Shown: positions 36,687 to 46,783, counted from the first letter of the stretch. The stretch is 64,000 nt of DNA from Robertkochia sediminum (GCF_016786255.1 NZ_JADMKT010000078.1:202615-266614), one strand, 5' to 3'. The notes: a model not told the origin generated them from the sequence alone. Numbers and translations: made by a program.

Positions 36687-37340
36687 TTAGTTTCCTTTTT
36701 TATGATCTGCAAGGAATTGAGCAAGACCGATATCGGTAAGTGGGTGCTTCAACAACCCGGTGATAGCCGATAATGGTCCGGTCATAACATCGGCACCAAT
36801 GCGGGCACATTCAATAACATGCATGGTGTGTCTTACCGAAGCTGCAAGGATCTCTGTCTGGAAACCGTAGTTGTCATAAATGGTTCTGATATCCTGGATA
36901 AGACTTAATCCGTCGGTAGAAATATCATCCAAACGACCAATAAAAGGCGATACATAGGTAGCTCCTGCTTTAGCTGCAAGCAAGGCCTGCCCTGAAGAGA
37001 ATACCAGCGTACAGTTGGTTCTGATCCCTTTGTCAGAGAAATACTTGATCGCTTTGACACCATCTTTGATCATAGGTACCTTAACCACGATCTGATCGTG
37101 AAGTTCAGCGAGCTCCTCACCTTCTTTGATGATACCTTCATAATCGGTGGCGATCACCTCTGCAGAAACATCACCTTCTACCAGGTTACAAATATCAACA
37201 TAGTGCTTAAGAATGTTGTTTCTTCCGGTAATGCCCTCTTTGGCCATTAACGACGGATTGGTAGTTACACCATCCAGAACTCCCAACGCTTCTGCCTCTT
37301 CGATCTGAGCAAGGTTAGCAGTATCGATAAAAAATTTCAT
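36687..37340 (-). CDS. Transaldolase/fructose-6-phosphate aldolase (small, FSA type)
   Basis: A 217-residue Schiff-base aldolase of the small transaldolase (TalC/FSA) subfamily, transferring dihydroxyacetone units in the pentose phosphate pathway. Key segments: FIDTANL at the start, [14 protein letters not shown], the Schiff-base Lys87 in [38 protein letters not shown], and [12 protein letters not shown]. The presence in a pathway without a clear large transaldolase here favours transaldolase activity (inference). The -7 element CAAAGTTA (minus TAACTTTG) is at 37414-37421. Confidence 0.93.
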   Translation of the reverse strand: MKFFIDTANLAQIEEAEALGVLDGVTTNPSLMAKEGITGRNNILKHYVDICNLVEGDVSAEVIATDYEGIIKEGEELAELHDQIVVKVPMIKDGVKAIKYFSDKGIRTNCTLVFSSGQALLAAKAGATYVSPFIGRLDDISTDGLSLIQDIRTIYDNYGFQTEILAASVRHTMHVIECARIGADVMTGPLSAITGLLKHPLTDIGLAQFLADHKKGN

Positions 37341-37418
37341 ACTTGATTGTAATACGGGTTATCATTATAAATTTCGTTGCCCGGAACCATGCCAATGATC
37401 CGCAAAGGCAGCGCAAAG

Positions 37419-38225
37419 TTATAATTTATAATGATTTCGAAGTAATTTATTAAATACTTTATCCGGAAGTAATTCCTTCAGTCTTACAGAAAACACCTCC
37501 ATAAAGCCCCCTACCTTGTAGTGTCTTTTTCTGCGACCACTTTCGATGATGGCTGCCACTTTTTCACCAACACGCGAAGGATCTGAAGCACTATCCATCT
37601 GGGAATTGATCACATCCATAACACGGGCGTAGCTCTTTGCGTAATCAGAATCGCTATCTATTGGTGCGTGGTAACGGCCCTGGGCTATGTTGGTGTTAAA
37701 ATCACCGGGAGCCAGATCACAAACATCGACCCCCATCTCGGCCAGTTCCATTTGCATGCTTTCAGAGGCGAGACTTAACGCCCCCTTAACCGCACTATAA
37801 ACACCTCTGTAAGGCAATCCCATATAGCCGGCGATCGAAGTTATATTAATGATGAGTCCGCTTCCCTCCTTTCTCATATATGGCAATACGGCTTTCATCA
37901 TATTTACAGGTCCGAAGAAATTGGTATCGAAAACCTTACGCATCTCTGCTTCAGGCACCTCTTCCATAGGCCCGGTGACCCCTACTCCTGCATTATTAAT
38001 AAGCACATCGATACGCCCCTCGGTATCTACAATATGCTTACACACAGAAACGGCATTATCGGCATTGTTCACATCGAGCTTCAATAAAGGAAAAGGCTGT
38101 TGTCCTGTTAAACGATCGGGATTTCTACTGGTACCATAAACGGTATATCCCTTAGCAGATAGATGGGTTCCAATAGCTTCACCTATACCTGAAGATCCTC
38201 CTGTAATTAGAACAACTTTGGACAT
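37419..38225 (-). CDS. Short-chain dehydrogenase/reductase
   Basis: A 268-residue NAD(P)-dependent oxidoreductase. The cofactor motif TGGSSGIGEAIG opens the chain, NNAGVG follows, and the catalytic Ser-Tyr-Lys set is in ITSIAG and YRGVYSAVKGAL. Substrate unknown. The start MSKVVLITGG is chosen; an upstream in-frame extension would run into the terminator of the SRP RNA gene. It lies head-to-tail after that RNA gene, 52 bases downstream. Confidence 0.92.
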   Translation of the reverse strand: MSKVVLITGGSSGIGEAIGTHLSAKGYTVYGTSRNPDRLTGQQPFPLLKLDVNNADNAVSVCKHIVDTEGRIDVLINNAGVGVTGPMEEVPEAEMRKVFDTNFFGPVNMMKAVLPYMRKEGSGLIINITSIAGYMGLPYRGVYSAVKGALSLASESMQMELAEMGVDVCDLAPGDFNTNIAQGRYHAPIDSDSDYAKSYARVMDVINSQMDSASDPSRVGEKVAAIIESGRRKRHYKVGGFMEVFSVRLKELLPDKVFNKLLRNHYKL

Positions 38226-38276
38226 TTTAGAATGGCTCTGAAAATTAATTGCCGGGAAAGTTAAAACAAAAAAAAA

Positions 38277-38374
38277 CGGCAAGCTACCTACATCGCACCG
38301 CTACGACCGTATACCCTTGCTGCGTTCCCGCCCTGGGGGATTCTACAGGAGCTGGTCGTGTAGGACTTGCCGGG
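38277..38374 (-). ncRNA. ffs: Signal recognition particle RNA (small bacterial type)
   Basis: The RNA partner of Ffh for co-translational targeting of membrane proteins. Read on the minus strand, the apical hairpin carries the Ffh-binding symmetric loop and GGAA tetraloop (CCCAGGGCGGGAACGCAGC, then AAGGG). The 5' end CGGCAAG-TCCTACA pairs with the 3' end TGTAGG-TAG-CTTGCCG, closing the rod. The closing stem followed by a run of T at 38276 downward also acts as terminator. A consensus promoter lies directly upstream. End positions are estimated to within a few bases. Confidence 0.92.
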
Positions 38375-38376
38375 TG

Positions 38377-38406
38377 CAAATATACAAACTCTTCGAGCTT
38401 ACACAA
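38377..38406 (-). promoter_or_regulatory. Consensus promoter of the SRP RNA gene
   Basis: On the minus strand, TTG (38406-38404), 19-base spacer, TATATTTG (38384-38377). It is one of the best matches to the Bacteroidetes consensus in the window, and places the transcript start at about 38370-38374, agreeing with the folded RNA. Confidence 0.75.
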
Positions 38407-38461
38407 TAATTTTACCATGTAAATTTTATTAAATACCTTGCTTTCAAAATCAGCATTTCCC

Positions 38462-39508
38462 ATGTTCACATATAAGGTTATCGTCTTCAGTTTGTTATCT
38501 GTTTTCGCCCTGAGTTGCGGCGGAGAGCAGCAAGATGTAAAAAAACTATTCCGACTGGAAGTTCAGGCTCCCGATAAGAAGATCAACCACGGTGAACGTG
38601 TTAAAATAGCCCTGACCAACCGGAAAGACATCACGGTTGATTCGGTTCATTACTTCCTGAATGATACCAGGGTATTCCCGGAAAACAATGAGATGCTCAT
38701 GGCCCCGAAGAAACTAGGGGAACAGGTATTCAAAGCGACCATCTTTACTGAAGGAGAAACGATGGAGATCACAACCAACCCGGTTGTCCTGGCATCAAAG
38801 GCTCCTACGATCTACACCTATGAGATCATTAACACCTTTCCGCACGATATGGAAGCCTTTACACAGGGACTGGAATTTCACAACAACGAACTGTTTGAAA
38901 GCACAGGTCGGAAAGGCTTTTCGAGCCTGCGAAAGGTCGATCTGGAGACCGGAGAGATCAAACAGATTGTTCCCCTAAATTCAGCCTATTTCGGTGAAGG
39001 GATCACGATCATGAACAATAAGGTCTACCAACTTACCTGGAAAGCAGGAAAAGGCTTTACCTACGACCTTGAGACCTTTGAGCTCATGGGAGAGTTCCCT
39101 TATACCGCCAGTAAAGAAGGCTGGGGACTCACCAATAACGGGGAGGTGATCTACATGAGCGATGGTACCGATAAGATATGGATCCTGGATCCGAACACCA
39201 TGAAGGAAAAAGATCACTTGCAGATCGTTACCAACAGTTCTGTTTTTAATAAGGCTAACGAACTGGAATATGTAGACGGTAAGATCTACGCCAATGTATG
39301 GCTTAAGGACAGCGCTATGATCATTGATGCCGAAACCGGAGCCATTACCGGCGTGATCGATTTCAGAGGCCTGAAAGACCAGGTAAAAAAGCACGATCAG
39401 CTGGATGTGCTTAACGGGATCGCATATCACCCGGAACGCAAGACCTTTTTTGTGACCGGTAAGAATTGGGACACCCTATTTGAAGTTAAGATCATAGAAA
39501 AGTCCTGA
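38462..39508 (+). CDS. Glutaminyl-peptide cyclotransferase (beta-propeller type, lipoprotein)
   Basis: It converts N-terminal Gln to pyroglutamate on exported proteins. The 348-residue chain has an SPII signal with lipobox ALSC (Cys19), an Ig-like region (about 25-110), and a five-bladed propeller of the plant/bacterial QC family. The diagnostic segments FPHDMEAFTQGLEF, SSLRKVDLETG, YFGEGITI and the final LNGIAYHPERKTFFVTGKNW are all present. Periplasmic or membrane-attached. The ATG at 38462 gives the signal peptide; a TTG 24 bases upstream is unlikely. Confidence 0.88.
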   Translation: MFTYKVIVFSLLSVFALSCGGEQQDVKKLFRLEVQAPDKKINHGERVKIALTNRKDITVDSVHYFLNDTRVFPENNEMLMAPKKLGEQVFKATIFTEGETMEITTNPVVLASKAPTIYTYEIINTFPHDMEAFTQGLEFHNNELFESTGRKGFSSLRKVDLETGEIKQIVPLNSAYFGEGITIMNNKVYQLTWKAGKGFTYDLETFELMGEFPYTASKEGWGLTNNGEVIYMSDGTDKIWILDPNTMKEKDHLQIVTNSSVFNKANELEYVDGKIYANVWLKDSAMIIDAETGAITGVIDFRGLKDQVKKHDQLDVLNGIAYHPERKTFFVTGKNWDTLFEVKIIEKS

Positions 39509-39897
39509 TGAAAACCCACCAATACACTATAATGGTAAGCGCAGATGATATTGACGCCTTGCATCATGTGAACAATGTTCGCTATGTGCAATGGGTACAG
39601 GATGCTGCAGAAGCGCATTGGAAGTCACTGGCCACCGATACGATGAAGAAGCAATACCTTTGGGTGGTCCTCAGTCACCATATCGAGTACAAAGGGCAGG
39701 CCTTTCTCGGTGACAAGGTATTGGTCAAGACCTTTGTTAGCCGGTCTAAAGGTGTGACTTCTACCAGGGTGGTGGAAATGTACCACGAAGAAAAAGGGCA
39801 TTTGCTGGTAAAGGCCGAAACCAACTGGTGCCTCCTCGATGCGCAGAGCAAACGACCAACGCGCATGAACGACGAGCTAATTAGTTTATTCGAATAA
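39508..39897 (+). CDS. Acyl-CoA thioesterase (4HBT hotdog fold)
   Basis: A 129-residue single-hotdog thioesterase of the YbgC/4-hydroxybenzoyl-CoA thioesterase family. The signature DIDALHHVNNVRYVQWVQDA carries the usual Asp/His region near the N-terminus; the middle strand HHIEYKGQAFLGDKVLVKTFV is typical. Its ATG shares one base with the stop codon of the upstream cyclotransferase gene (TGATG), so translation is coupled. Natural substrate unknown. Confidence 0.88.
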   Translation: MKTHQYTIMVSADDIDALHHVNNVRYVQWVQDAAEAHWKSLATDTMKKQYLWVVLSHHIEYKGQAFLGDKVLVKTFVSRSKGVTSTRVVEMYHEEKGHLLVKAETNWCLLDAQSKRPTRMNDELISLFE

Positions 39898-39946
39898 GGC
39901 ACCTCTTAAAGATCGTAAACGCAAAACGTAACACACTACCGCTATT

Positions 39947-41485
39947 ATGCTAAAGAACCTGTTGGCCATATGCTCTCTCCTCACCGTTGTCCTGCTGGGC
40001 TCCTGCCGCGAAGATCTGGAGTATCGGCCTTCGGCAGATACCTTGCGCTTTTCCAGAGATACGGTGTTTCTCGACACGGTTTTTAACGGACTCAGCTCAT
40101 CGACCTATAACCTCAAGGTATACAATACCGGAAACGATGATATTAGCATTCCTGAAGTATTCCTGGAATTGCGCAACAACAGCAACTTCCGGTTAAATGT
40201 GAACGGAGAGCCCGGCAAGGAGTTTAGCCATGTCGAAATTCCCGCCAAAGACAGCATCTACATTTTTATTGAGAGCACCGTAGCCCTCAACGCTCCTGCC
40301 ACCGGTTCCTTCCTGGCTACCGATGCTATTATTTTTACAGATGGCAACTCCAGGGAAGAAGTAGCATTGGTCACCCTGATCCAGGATGCAGTATTTCTTT
40401 ACCCGGCACGGAATAACGGCGTGGTAGAAACCATCGCTATAGGGATAGACGAGGACGGCAATGAATTGCGAACAGAAGGGTTTGAACTTCAGGACGACCA
40501 ACTCAACTTTACCTCACAACTCCCCTACGTGATCTACGGATATGCGGCAGTACCCTCGGGAAAGACCCTGGAGATAGAAGCAGGCACGAGAGTGCATTTT
40601 CATGAAGCCTCGGGCATCCTGGTAAAGGATGGTGGCAGCCTACAGGTAAATGGTGCCCCCAGCACTGATATGGAAATCATGGAAAACGAAGTGATCTTTG
40701 AAGGCGACCGCCTGGAGCCCGAATTCAGCGATATCCCCGGTCAATGGGGAACCATCTGGATGGCAGAAGGCAGTATCAATAACCGCATAGACCACCTAAC
40801 CATTAAAAATGCTACGATCGGCATTATTACCGAAGGCAATGCCGAAGCCACTCCTTCCAAACTCAACATGACCAATTCCAGGGTACTCAACAGTGCCAAC
40901 ATTAATATATTTGCCAGGAACACCTCCCTGGACCTGACCAACTGTATTGCCGGAAGCGCCGGACAACCCAGTGTGTATCTCACTCGTGGCGGCCGTTACA
41001 AATTCGAGCATTGCACGATCGCCAATTATTGGAACACCGGGTTACGAAGTTTCCCGGCCTTACTCATCGATAACTTTGAGTTTACCAATAATGAGAGCAT
41101 TATAGCCTATCCCCTCACCGCTGCGGTGTTTAACAATTGTATTATAACAGGAAATGCATCGGTCGAATTTCTATTAAACAGGAGCCCCGAAGCCGAATTC
41201 AATTTTAACTTCAACCATTCCTTGCTGCAATTCAATACGACCAGCAGTGAGCTTGTTAATAACCCACTTTACGATCTTGATGATCCTGCTTTATACAGCA
41301 ATAACATCATCAATGGAAATCCGGGGTTTGTCAACCCTGCCGACAACGATTACAGCCTGTTAGCAGAATCGGATGCCATTGATCTGGGCGACCCGCTGTT
41401 ATTACCGTCAGTGCCCACCGATATCCTGGGTGACCCGAGAGGTTCGATTCCGGATGCCGGAGCATATGAATACAAGGAGAATTGA
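39947..41485 (+). CDS. Lipoprotein with right-handed beta-helix
   Basis: A 512-residue lipoprotein (lipobox LGSC, Cys20) likely on the cell surface. Residues about 30-150 look like an Ig/CBM-like beta-sandwich (NTGNDDISIPEVFLEL). From about 195 on, short repeating strands rich in N, T and G (AGTRVHFHEASGILVKDGG, TIKNATIGIITEGN, NSRVLNSANINIF) form a parallel beta-helix like that of right-handed helix repeat proteins. The end, DPRGSIPDAGAYEY, matches the 'choice-of-anchor Q' tail. Function unknown; ligand or polysaccharide binding is plausible. Its stop codon abuts that of the next convergent gene (TGATCA). Confidence 0.8.
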   Translation: MLKNLLAICSLLTVVLLGSCREDLEYRPSADTLRFSRDTVFLDTVFNGLSSSTYNLKVYNTGNDDISIPEVFLELRNNSNFRLNVNGEPGKEFSHVEIPAKDSIYIFIESTVALNAPATGSFLATDAIIFTDGNSREEVALVTLIQDAVFLYPARNNGVVETIAIGIDEDGNELRTEGFELQDDQLNFTSQLPYVIYGYAAVPSGKTLEIEAGTRVHFHEASGILVKDGGSLQVNGAPSTDMEIMENEVIFEGDRLEPEFSDIPGQWGTIWMAEGSINNRIDHLTIKNATIGIITEGNAEATPSKLNMTNSRVLNSANINIFARNTSLDLTNCIAGSAGQPSVYLTRGGRYKFEHCTIANYWNTGLRSFPALLIDNFEFTNNESIIAYPLTAAVFNNCIITGNASVEFLLNRSPEAEFNFNFNHSLLQFNTTSSELVNNPLYDLDDPALYSNNIINGNPGFVNPADNDYSLLAESDAIDLGDPLLLPSVPTDILGDPRGSIPDAGAYEYKEN

Positions 41486-42721
41486 TCAGGAGCGATTTTT
41501 TGCCACGATATATTTACTGAGGTATCTCGCTGCCATATTGCGCTGATCCATGAGCATTTGGCCCGTAAAATTGTTTCTGCGATGAAATTCGATATCTAAC
41601 AACAGTGCATTGATCCGGGCATCTAATTTCTTTTCAAAAGACGCCCTTTGAAATCTTGCATCAATGATGCGAAACCCTCGTTCTGCTGCCTGATCCCAAG
41701 CCACTTCATCATGATACAAATCGGCTACGGCTTCGACAAATCCGGAATCGGGAGCAACAACACTCCCTCCCCACTCCAGGGCACCGGCAATGCCTTCGGC
41801 CCCAATAGCCGTGGTCACTGAAGGCAGTCCATTCTCAAATCCGCGAATTAGCTTGCCTTTAATACCCGCTCCAAAACGCAAGGGAGCAAGGAGTATTCTT
41901 GAATTTCGCATAACCACATCTACCTCGGGTGCACGGCCATGAAAACAGATCCCTTTGGGTGTCACTCCTCTTTCCTTATAGTGCTTTGGCATATATGCCC
42001 CATAGATATGCAATTTAACACCAGGGAGTTTCTTGCTGATCTCAGGCCAGAGATCGTTCTCCAGGACCCTGACCGCATCGGCATTAGGCTCATGCAGAAA
42101 ATTACCAATGAACATAACGTCAGAACGCTCGTGAAACCCGGGGAGATCATTGCGGGTATCAAGTGACTTATCCTCAGCAAATACCGGATGGTACACCAAT
42201 AAACCTGAAGGCACATGAAACAATTCGGTCAATACTTCCATTTCCATTTCAGAAACCACCAATGACAAGTCGCAGCGATAGATGGCTGCCACCTCCCTTT
42301 TGGCGAGATCGTCTGCGAGCAGGTCTTCGACTTTAAAGGGCAGTCCTTTCTTAACCGTAAACTTTCGGTGTTTTCGTAAAAAGTGCAGGTCTTCGGTATC
42401 GAGTATACGAAGTGCAGAAGGGCAATGTTCGGCGACCCTCCAGGCAAATTGCTCCTCCATCATATAGCGGTCAAAAAGCACTGCATCGGGAGCAAGTGAT
42501 GCGATAAAATCATTAAACCCATCGTCATTTATCCTTATATCGTGAACTGTTACTCCCATTTTCCTTAGGTCATAAGCATGTTCTGTATGTTGGGCGGGGG
42601 TGCCAAAATGAACTTCCCATTCCCGTTCACGAAAAAAACGGATAAGCTGAAGCATACGCACCCCGGCAGCCGAAGCTGTTGGTTCGGGCCAGACATAGCC
42701 GATAACGAAGATCTTTTTCAT
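41486..42721 (-). CDS. Glycosyltransferase, GT4-like
   Basis: A 411-residue GT-B enzyme. The N-terminal half begins KKIFVIGYVWPEPTASAAGVRM; the donor-binding C-terminal half contains FIGNFLHEPNADAVR, GRAPEVDVVMRNSRILLAPLRFGAGIKGKLIRGFENGLPSVTT, the common end-loop of GT4/GT1 proteins. Acceptor and sugar unknown. It is alone in its transcript, behind the glyA terminator. Confidence 0.82.
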   Translation of the reverse strand: MKKIFVIGYVWPEPTASAAGVRMLQLIRFFREREWEVHFGTPAQHTEHAYDLRKMGVTVHDIRINDDGFNDFIASLAPDAVLFDRYMMEEQFAWRVAEHCPSALRILDTEDLHFLRKHRKFTVKKGLPFKVEDLLADDLAKREVAAIYRCDLSLVVSEMEMEVLTELFHVPSGLLVYHPVFAEDKSLDTRNDLPGFHERSDVMFIGNFLHEPNADAVRVLENDLWPEISKKLPGVKLHIYGAYMPKHYKERGVTPKGICFHGRAPEVDVVMRNSRILLAPLRFGAGIKGKLIRGFENGLPSVTTAIGAEGIAGALEWGGSVVAPDSGFVEAVADLYHDEVAWDQAAERGFRIIDARFQRASFEKKLDARINALLLDIEFHRRNNFTGQMLMDQRNMAARYLSKYIVAKNRS

Positions 42722-42739
42722 TCTTTTAAAAATACATAT

Positions 42740-42767
42740 AAAAAAACCCCGAAGAAAACTCCGGGGT
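42740..42767 (-). terminator. Intrinsic terminator of glyA
   Basis: On the minus strand the stem ACTCCGGGG/CCCCGAAG (read as GACCCCGGAG...CTTCGGGG, one mismatch) is followed by a run of seven T. Confidence 0.75.
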
Positions 42768-42789
42768 CTGTATGGTGATGCAAAAGTAA

Positions 42790-44064
42790 TTAGCTTTTAA
42801 ACAATGGTCTGTGTCCCATTAATTCGTTCACCTTAACCTTGATACTTGCAAGCTTAGCCTCATCTTCATGATTCATGAGCACTTCATTGATAAGCCCTGC
42901 AACGGTCTCCATATCACTTTCCACCAATCCTCTGGTCGTGATGGCTGCCGTTCCAATTCTGATACCACTGGTAACAAAAGGACTCTTATCGTCGAATGGC
43001 ACCATATTCTTATTGACAGTGATCTCGGCTTTACCAAGTGCTTCTTCTGCGATCTTTCCGTTGAGATCCTTATTTCTCAGGTCGATAAGCATCATGTGGT
43101 TATCGGTTCCTCCTGAAATAATGTGATAGCCCATATCTACAAATGCCTTAGCCATGGCTGCAGCATTTTTCTTCACCTGAACAATATAGTGGAGGTACTC
43201 ATCGGTGAGCGCTTCTCCGAAAGCGATCGCCTTAGCTCCGATAACATGCTCAAGCGGCCCACCCTGATTACCGGGGAATACAGCACTGTCAAAAAGCGAA
43301 GACATCTTTCTAAGCGATCCGTTCTTGAGTTTTAATCCGAAAGGATTATCAAAATCTTCTCCCATCATGATGAGTCCCCCACGTGGTCCTCTCAGGGTCT
43401 TATGAGTTGTTGTGGTCACCACATGACAGTGTGGGATCGGGTCGCTAAGCACCCCTTTGGCAATAAGTCCGGATGGGTGCGATATATCTGCCAGTAAAAG
43501 TGCACCAACACTATCGGCGATCTCTCTAAAACGAGCAAAATCGATATCACGGCTGTAGGCCGATGCTCCTGCAATGATCATTTGAGGCTTTTCGCGCTCT
43601 GCGATCTCTGCGATCTTATCGTAGTTTAACAACCCGGTTTCCTTTTCAACACCGTAGAATACAGGATTGTAAAGTTTTCCCGAAAAGTTCACAGGCGAAC
43701 CGTGGGTAAGGTGACCTCCGTGAGAAAGGTCGAAACCGAGTATCTTATCTCCCGGTTTTAAGCAGGCAGCGAATACCGCTGTATTGGCCTGAGATCCACT
43801 GTGCGGTTGTACGTTAGCCCATGCCGCACCAAAAAGCTCTTTAGCCCTTTCGATGGCAATGGTCTCTACCTTATCAACAACTTCACACCCCCCGTAATAT
43901 CTTTTTCCCGGGTACCCTTCGGCGTATTTGTTTGTTAGAACAGAACCCTGAGCTTCCATTACCTGGTCGCTTACAAAGTTCTCTGAAGCGATAAGTTCCA
44001 ATCCATTTAACTGCCTTTGTTTTTCGGCCTGGATAAGTTCAAAAATTTGCTCGTCTCTTTGCAT
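42790..44064 (-). CDS. glyA: Serine hydroxymethyltransferase
   Basis: A PLP enzyme that interconverts serine and glycine with tetrahydrofolate, the main source of one-carbon units. The 424-residue chain has the PLP-Lys segment [14 protein letters not shown], the N-terminal [24 protein letters not shown] and [10 protein letters not shown] -7 element (TACTTTTG on the minus strand) lies at 44091-44098. Divergent from the fumarylacetoacetase gene. Confidence 0.97.
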   Translation of the reverse strand: MQRDEQIFELIQAEKQRQLNGLELIASENFVSDQVMEAQGSVLTNKYAEGYPGKRYYGGCEVVDKVETIAIERAKELFGAAWANVQPHSGSQANTAVFAACLKPGDKILGFDLSHGGHLTHGSPVNFSGKLYNPVFYGVEKETGLLNYDKIAEIAEREKPQMIIAGASAYSRDIDFARFREIADSVGALLLADISHPSGLIAKGVLSDPIPHCHVVTTTTHKTLRGPRGGLIMMGEDFDNPFGLKLKNGSLRKMSSLFDSAVFPGNQGGPLEHVIGAKAIAFGEALTDEYLHYIVQVKKNAAAMAKAFVDMGYHIISGGTDNHMMLIDLRNKDLNGKIAEEALGKAEITVNKNMVPFDDKSPFVTSGIRIGTAAITTRGLVESDMETVAGLINEVLMNHEDEAKLASIKVKVNELMGHRPLFKS

Positions 44065-44175
44065 TGTAGAATTTTTCGTTAAGGAAAGGTCAAAAGTAAT
44101 AAATACATTCGGTTAATAAGTAGAATTTAATACCTTTAAATGCTAATTTTTGAACACAAAACCAACAACGAAAAT

Positions 44176-45468
44176 ATGCCCATTTTAGCAAATGACCCGA
44201 ACAGAAGATCGTGGATCGAAGTACAAAAGAATTCAGACTTCCCGATACAGAATATTCCATTCGGGGTATTTCTCACCCGCGATGATGTGATCACCATAGG
44301 AACCCGGATCGGTGACAAGGCCATAGATCTTGGGGCACTTCACCAACTGGGATATTTTAAAGACATCCCACTCACAGACGACATCTTTTTACAAGACACG
44401 CTCAATGATTTTATCAGCGATGGTAAGAAGACCTGGAGGCTGGTAAGAAACCGTATCGCAGAGATCTTCGACAAAAACAATCCTCAGTTAAGAGATCATG
44501 CCGAACACCGCAAGGCAGTACTTTTCGATCTTGAGGAGATCGAAATGCAACTTCCTGTTCTGATCGGAGATTACACCGATTTTTACAGCAGTAAAGAACA
44601 CGCCACCAATGTGGGTAGCATGTTCCGAGACCCGGACAATGCCTTACTCCCCAATTGGCTCCACATCCCGGTAGGATATCACGGGAGAAGTTCTACGATC
44701 ATACCAAGCGGCCACGCCATTCACCGTCCGGTAGGTCAAACCCTTCCGGCAGGTAGTGAAACTCCGGTTTTCGGTCCTTCCAAGCTGGTTGATTTTGAAT
44801 TGGAGATGGCTTTCATTACAACGGATGCTAACCATATGGGTGAATCTATACCGGTTACAGAAGCCGAAGATTACATCTTTGGGATGGTCTTATTTAACGA
44901 CTGGAGTGCCAGAGACATCCAAAAATGGGAATACGTGCCACTCGGACCATTCCTGGCCAAGAACTTCGCATCTTCCATCTCGCCATGGATCGTCACCTTA
45001 GACGCCCTGGAGCCATATCGCACCAAGGGGCCTGAGCAATCACCGCAACCTCTCCCATACCTTCAATACGAAGGGCCCGGAAGTTTTGATATCAACCTTC
45101 AGGTAGACCTGTCTCCCGAAGGAGGCGAGGCGAAGACCATTACCCGCAGTAACTTTAAGTATATGTACTGGACCATGGCCCAGCAGCTCGCTCATCATAC
45201 GGTGAACGGATGTAAGGTAAATAGTGGCGACATGATGGGAAGCGGAACCATTTCCGGCCCTACCCCAGACAGCTATGGATCGATGCTGGAGCTCACCTGG
45301 AAAGGAGAAAATCCGATCACCCTGGCCGATGGCAGTGAACGAAAGTTTATTCAAGACGGAGATACGGTCACCATGAAAGGGTATTGCGACAATGGAACCA
45401 CCCGAATTGGTTTCGGACAAGTTCGTACGAAACTTCTACCACCTTTTAGTAAGGAAAAGAAAAAGTAA
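44176..45468 (+). CDS. fahA: Fumarylacetoacetase
   Basis: The last step of tyrosine/homogentisate degradation, splitting fumarylacetoacetate to fumarate and acetoacetate. The 430-residue chain has the N-terminal SH3-like domain (about 1-115) and the FAH catalytic domain with DFYSSKEHATNVG, VGYHGRSS, PSKLVDFELEMAF, FNDWSARDIQKWEYVPLGPFLAKNF, and the final GTRIGFGQV-like GTTRIGFGQV. The start is MPILANDPNRRSW; the frame opens 36 bases earlier. A homogentisate dioxygenase gene is not in the window. Confidence 0.95.
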   Translation: MPILANDPNRRSWIEVQKNSDFPIQNIPFGVFLTRDDVITIGTRIGDKAIDLGALHQLGYFKDIPLTDDIFLQDTLNDFISDGKKTWRLVRNRIAEIFDKNNPQLRDHAEHRKAVLFDLEEIEMQLPVLIGDYTDFYSSKEHATNVGSMFRDPDNALLPNWLHIPVGYHGRSSTIIPSGHAIHRPVGQTLPAGSETPVFGPSKLVDFELEMAFITTDANHMGESIPVTEAEDYIFGMVLFNDWSARDIQKWEYVPLGPFLAKNFASSISPWIVTLDALEPYRTKGPEQSPQPLPYLQYEGPGSFDINLQVDLSPEGGEAKTITRSNFKYMYWTMAQQLAHHTVNGCKVNSGDMMGSGTISGPTPDSYGSMLELTWKGENPITLADGSERKFIQDGDTVTMKGYCDNGTTRIGFGQVRTKLLPPFSKEKKK

Positions 45469-45492
45469 GCAGAAGAAAAACGTGAAAAACAC

Positions 45493-45524
45493 AACCCTCA
45501 ATTGGCTACAATTGGGGGTTTTTC
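45493..45524 (+). terminator. Intrinsic terminator of fahA
   Basis: Stem AACCCTCAATTG / CAATTGGGGGTT (one G-T pair), four-base loop, T-run. Confidence 0.85.
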
Positions 45525-45561
45525 TTATTTTTAGCCTCAAATTCCAAATCTACGAACCCCT

Positions 45562-46761
45562 ATGAAACGTGCTATACTACTACTTGCACTGGTTCTGACT
45601 GCATCGTGCAGCAGCGTAAAGAAAACACAGGTTGCCCTCAATTCTGGAAATTATGAGAGTGCCATCAATATCGCGATCGACAAACTGCGAGACAACAAGA
45701 CCAAAAGGTCCAACCAGCCTTATATCGTCATGCTGGAACAAGCTTTTGCAAAAGCAGCAGATCGCGATCTTCAACGTATTAAATTTCTAAGAGCAGGAAG
45801 TAACAGAGCTCAATTGGAAGAGATCTATGAAACCTATCGAAACCTTATGAAGCGACAGGAAAATATACGTCCACTCCTTCCTCTTTACCTGGAAGAGGAA
45901 AGCAGACGAGCCAACTTTGCCTTTAAAGATTACACCAATGTGGTAATAAAAACGCGTAATGAGCTTTCTCAGTTCCTTTACGACAATGCGAAAGCGTTAT
46001 TGTATGAAGGGGCCGATAAGTTCGCCTTTCGCAAAGCCTATGACGACCTCGACTATCTGAACAAGATCAATCCCGGGTACAAGGATACCGATGTACTCAT
46101 GCGAGAAGCACACGACAGAGGTGTAGACTATGTAAGGGTGGTTATGAACAACCAAAGTGACAAGGTGATCCCGGAAAGACTGGAGAAAGACCTGCTCAAT
46201 TTTAATACGTACGGCCTTAATGACCTTTGGACCGTTTACCACAACGAGCCAATGGAAGATTTTCGCTACGATTACGAAATGGAGCTGTCTTTACAACAGA
46301 TCAATTATACCCCGGAACAGATAAGCGAGAAGATCATTATTCGCGAGAAGAAGGTTCAGGACGGTTTTAAATATGTGCTCGACGCTAATGGTAACGTTAA
46401 AAAGGACAGCCTTGGAAACGATATCAAAGAAAAGAAATTCGTAACCGTGACTTCTAAGTTTCAGCGTTACACCCAGTTCAAGGCAGTTAATGTGGTAGGA
46501 CAAGTCGCTTTTAAAGATCTGGCCTCTACCCAGGTTATGAACACCTACCCTGTCGTTAGTGAGTTCGTATTCCGCCATCTCTATGCCCAGCATGATGGTG
46601 ACCGAAGAGCACTTGAAACTGCCGATCTGGAATTATTACAGGCAAAATTAGTGCCTTTCCCAACCAATGAAGAAATGATCTTTAGCGCAGGCGAAGACAT
46701 CAAGAACCGAGTGAAGAATATTGTGCAGCAGCAAAAGCTCAACAGGGTATCCATACGGTAA
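45562..46761 (+). CDS. Lipoprotein of unknown function (399 aa)
   Basis: Lipobox TASC (Cys16). The mature protein is mostly helical at first, with TPR-like pairs (SGNYESAINIAIDKLRD, KAAADRDLQRIKFLR-like, FRKAYDDLDYLNKINPGYKDTDVLM), and has a beta-rich end (DGFKYVLDANGNVKKDSLGN, KFVTVTSKF). This layout matches 'lipoprotein' entries common in marine Flavobacteriia, but I recognise no activity. TATTTTTAG before the gene resembles a -7 element. It has its own terminator. Confidence 0.78.
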   Translation: MKRAILLLALVLTASCSSVKKTQVALNSGNYESAINIAIDKLRDNKTKRSNQPYIVMLEQAFAKAADRDLQRIKFLRAGSNRAQLEEIYETYRNLMKRQENIRPLLPLYLEEESRRANFAFKDYTNVVIKTRNELSQFLYDNAKALLYEGADKFAFRKAYDDLDYLNKINPGYKDTDVLMREAHDRGVDYVRVVMNNQSDKVIPERLEKDLLNFNTYGLNDLWTVYHNEPMEDFRYDYEMELSLQQINYTPEQISEKIIIREKKVQDGFKYVLDANGNVKKDSLGNDIKEKKFVTVTSKFQRYTQFKAVNVVGQVAFKDLASTQVMNTYPVVSEFVFRHLYAQHDGDRRALETADLELLQAKLVPFPTNEEMIFSAGEDIKNRVKNIVQQQKLNRVSIR

Positions 46762-46783
46762 CCCGATGAGCATATTCCCTGAT

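Noticed and set aside
38284-38469. Minus-strand 61-residue frame over the SRP RNA gene
   Set aside because: It is the translation of a structured RNA and its promoter.
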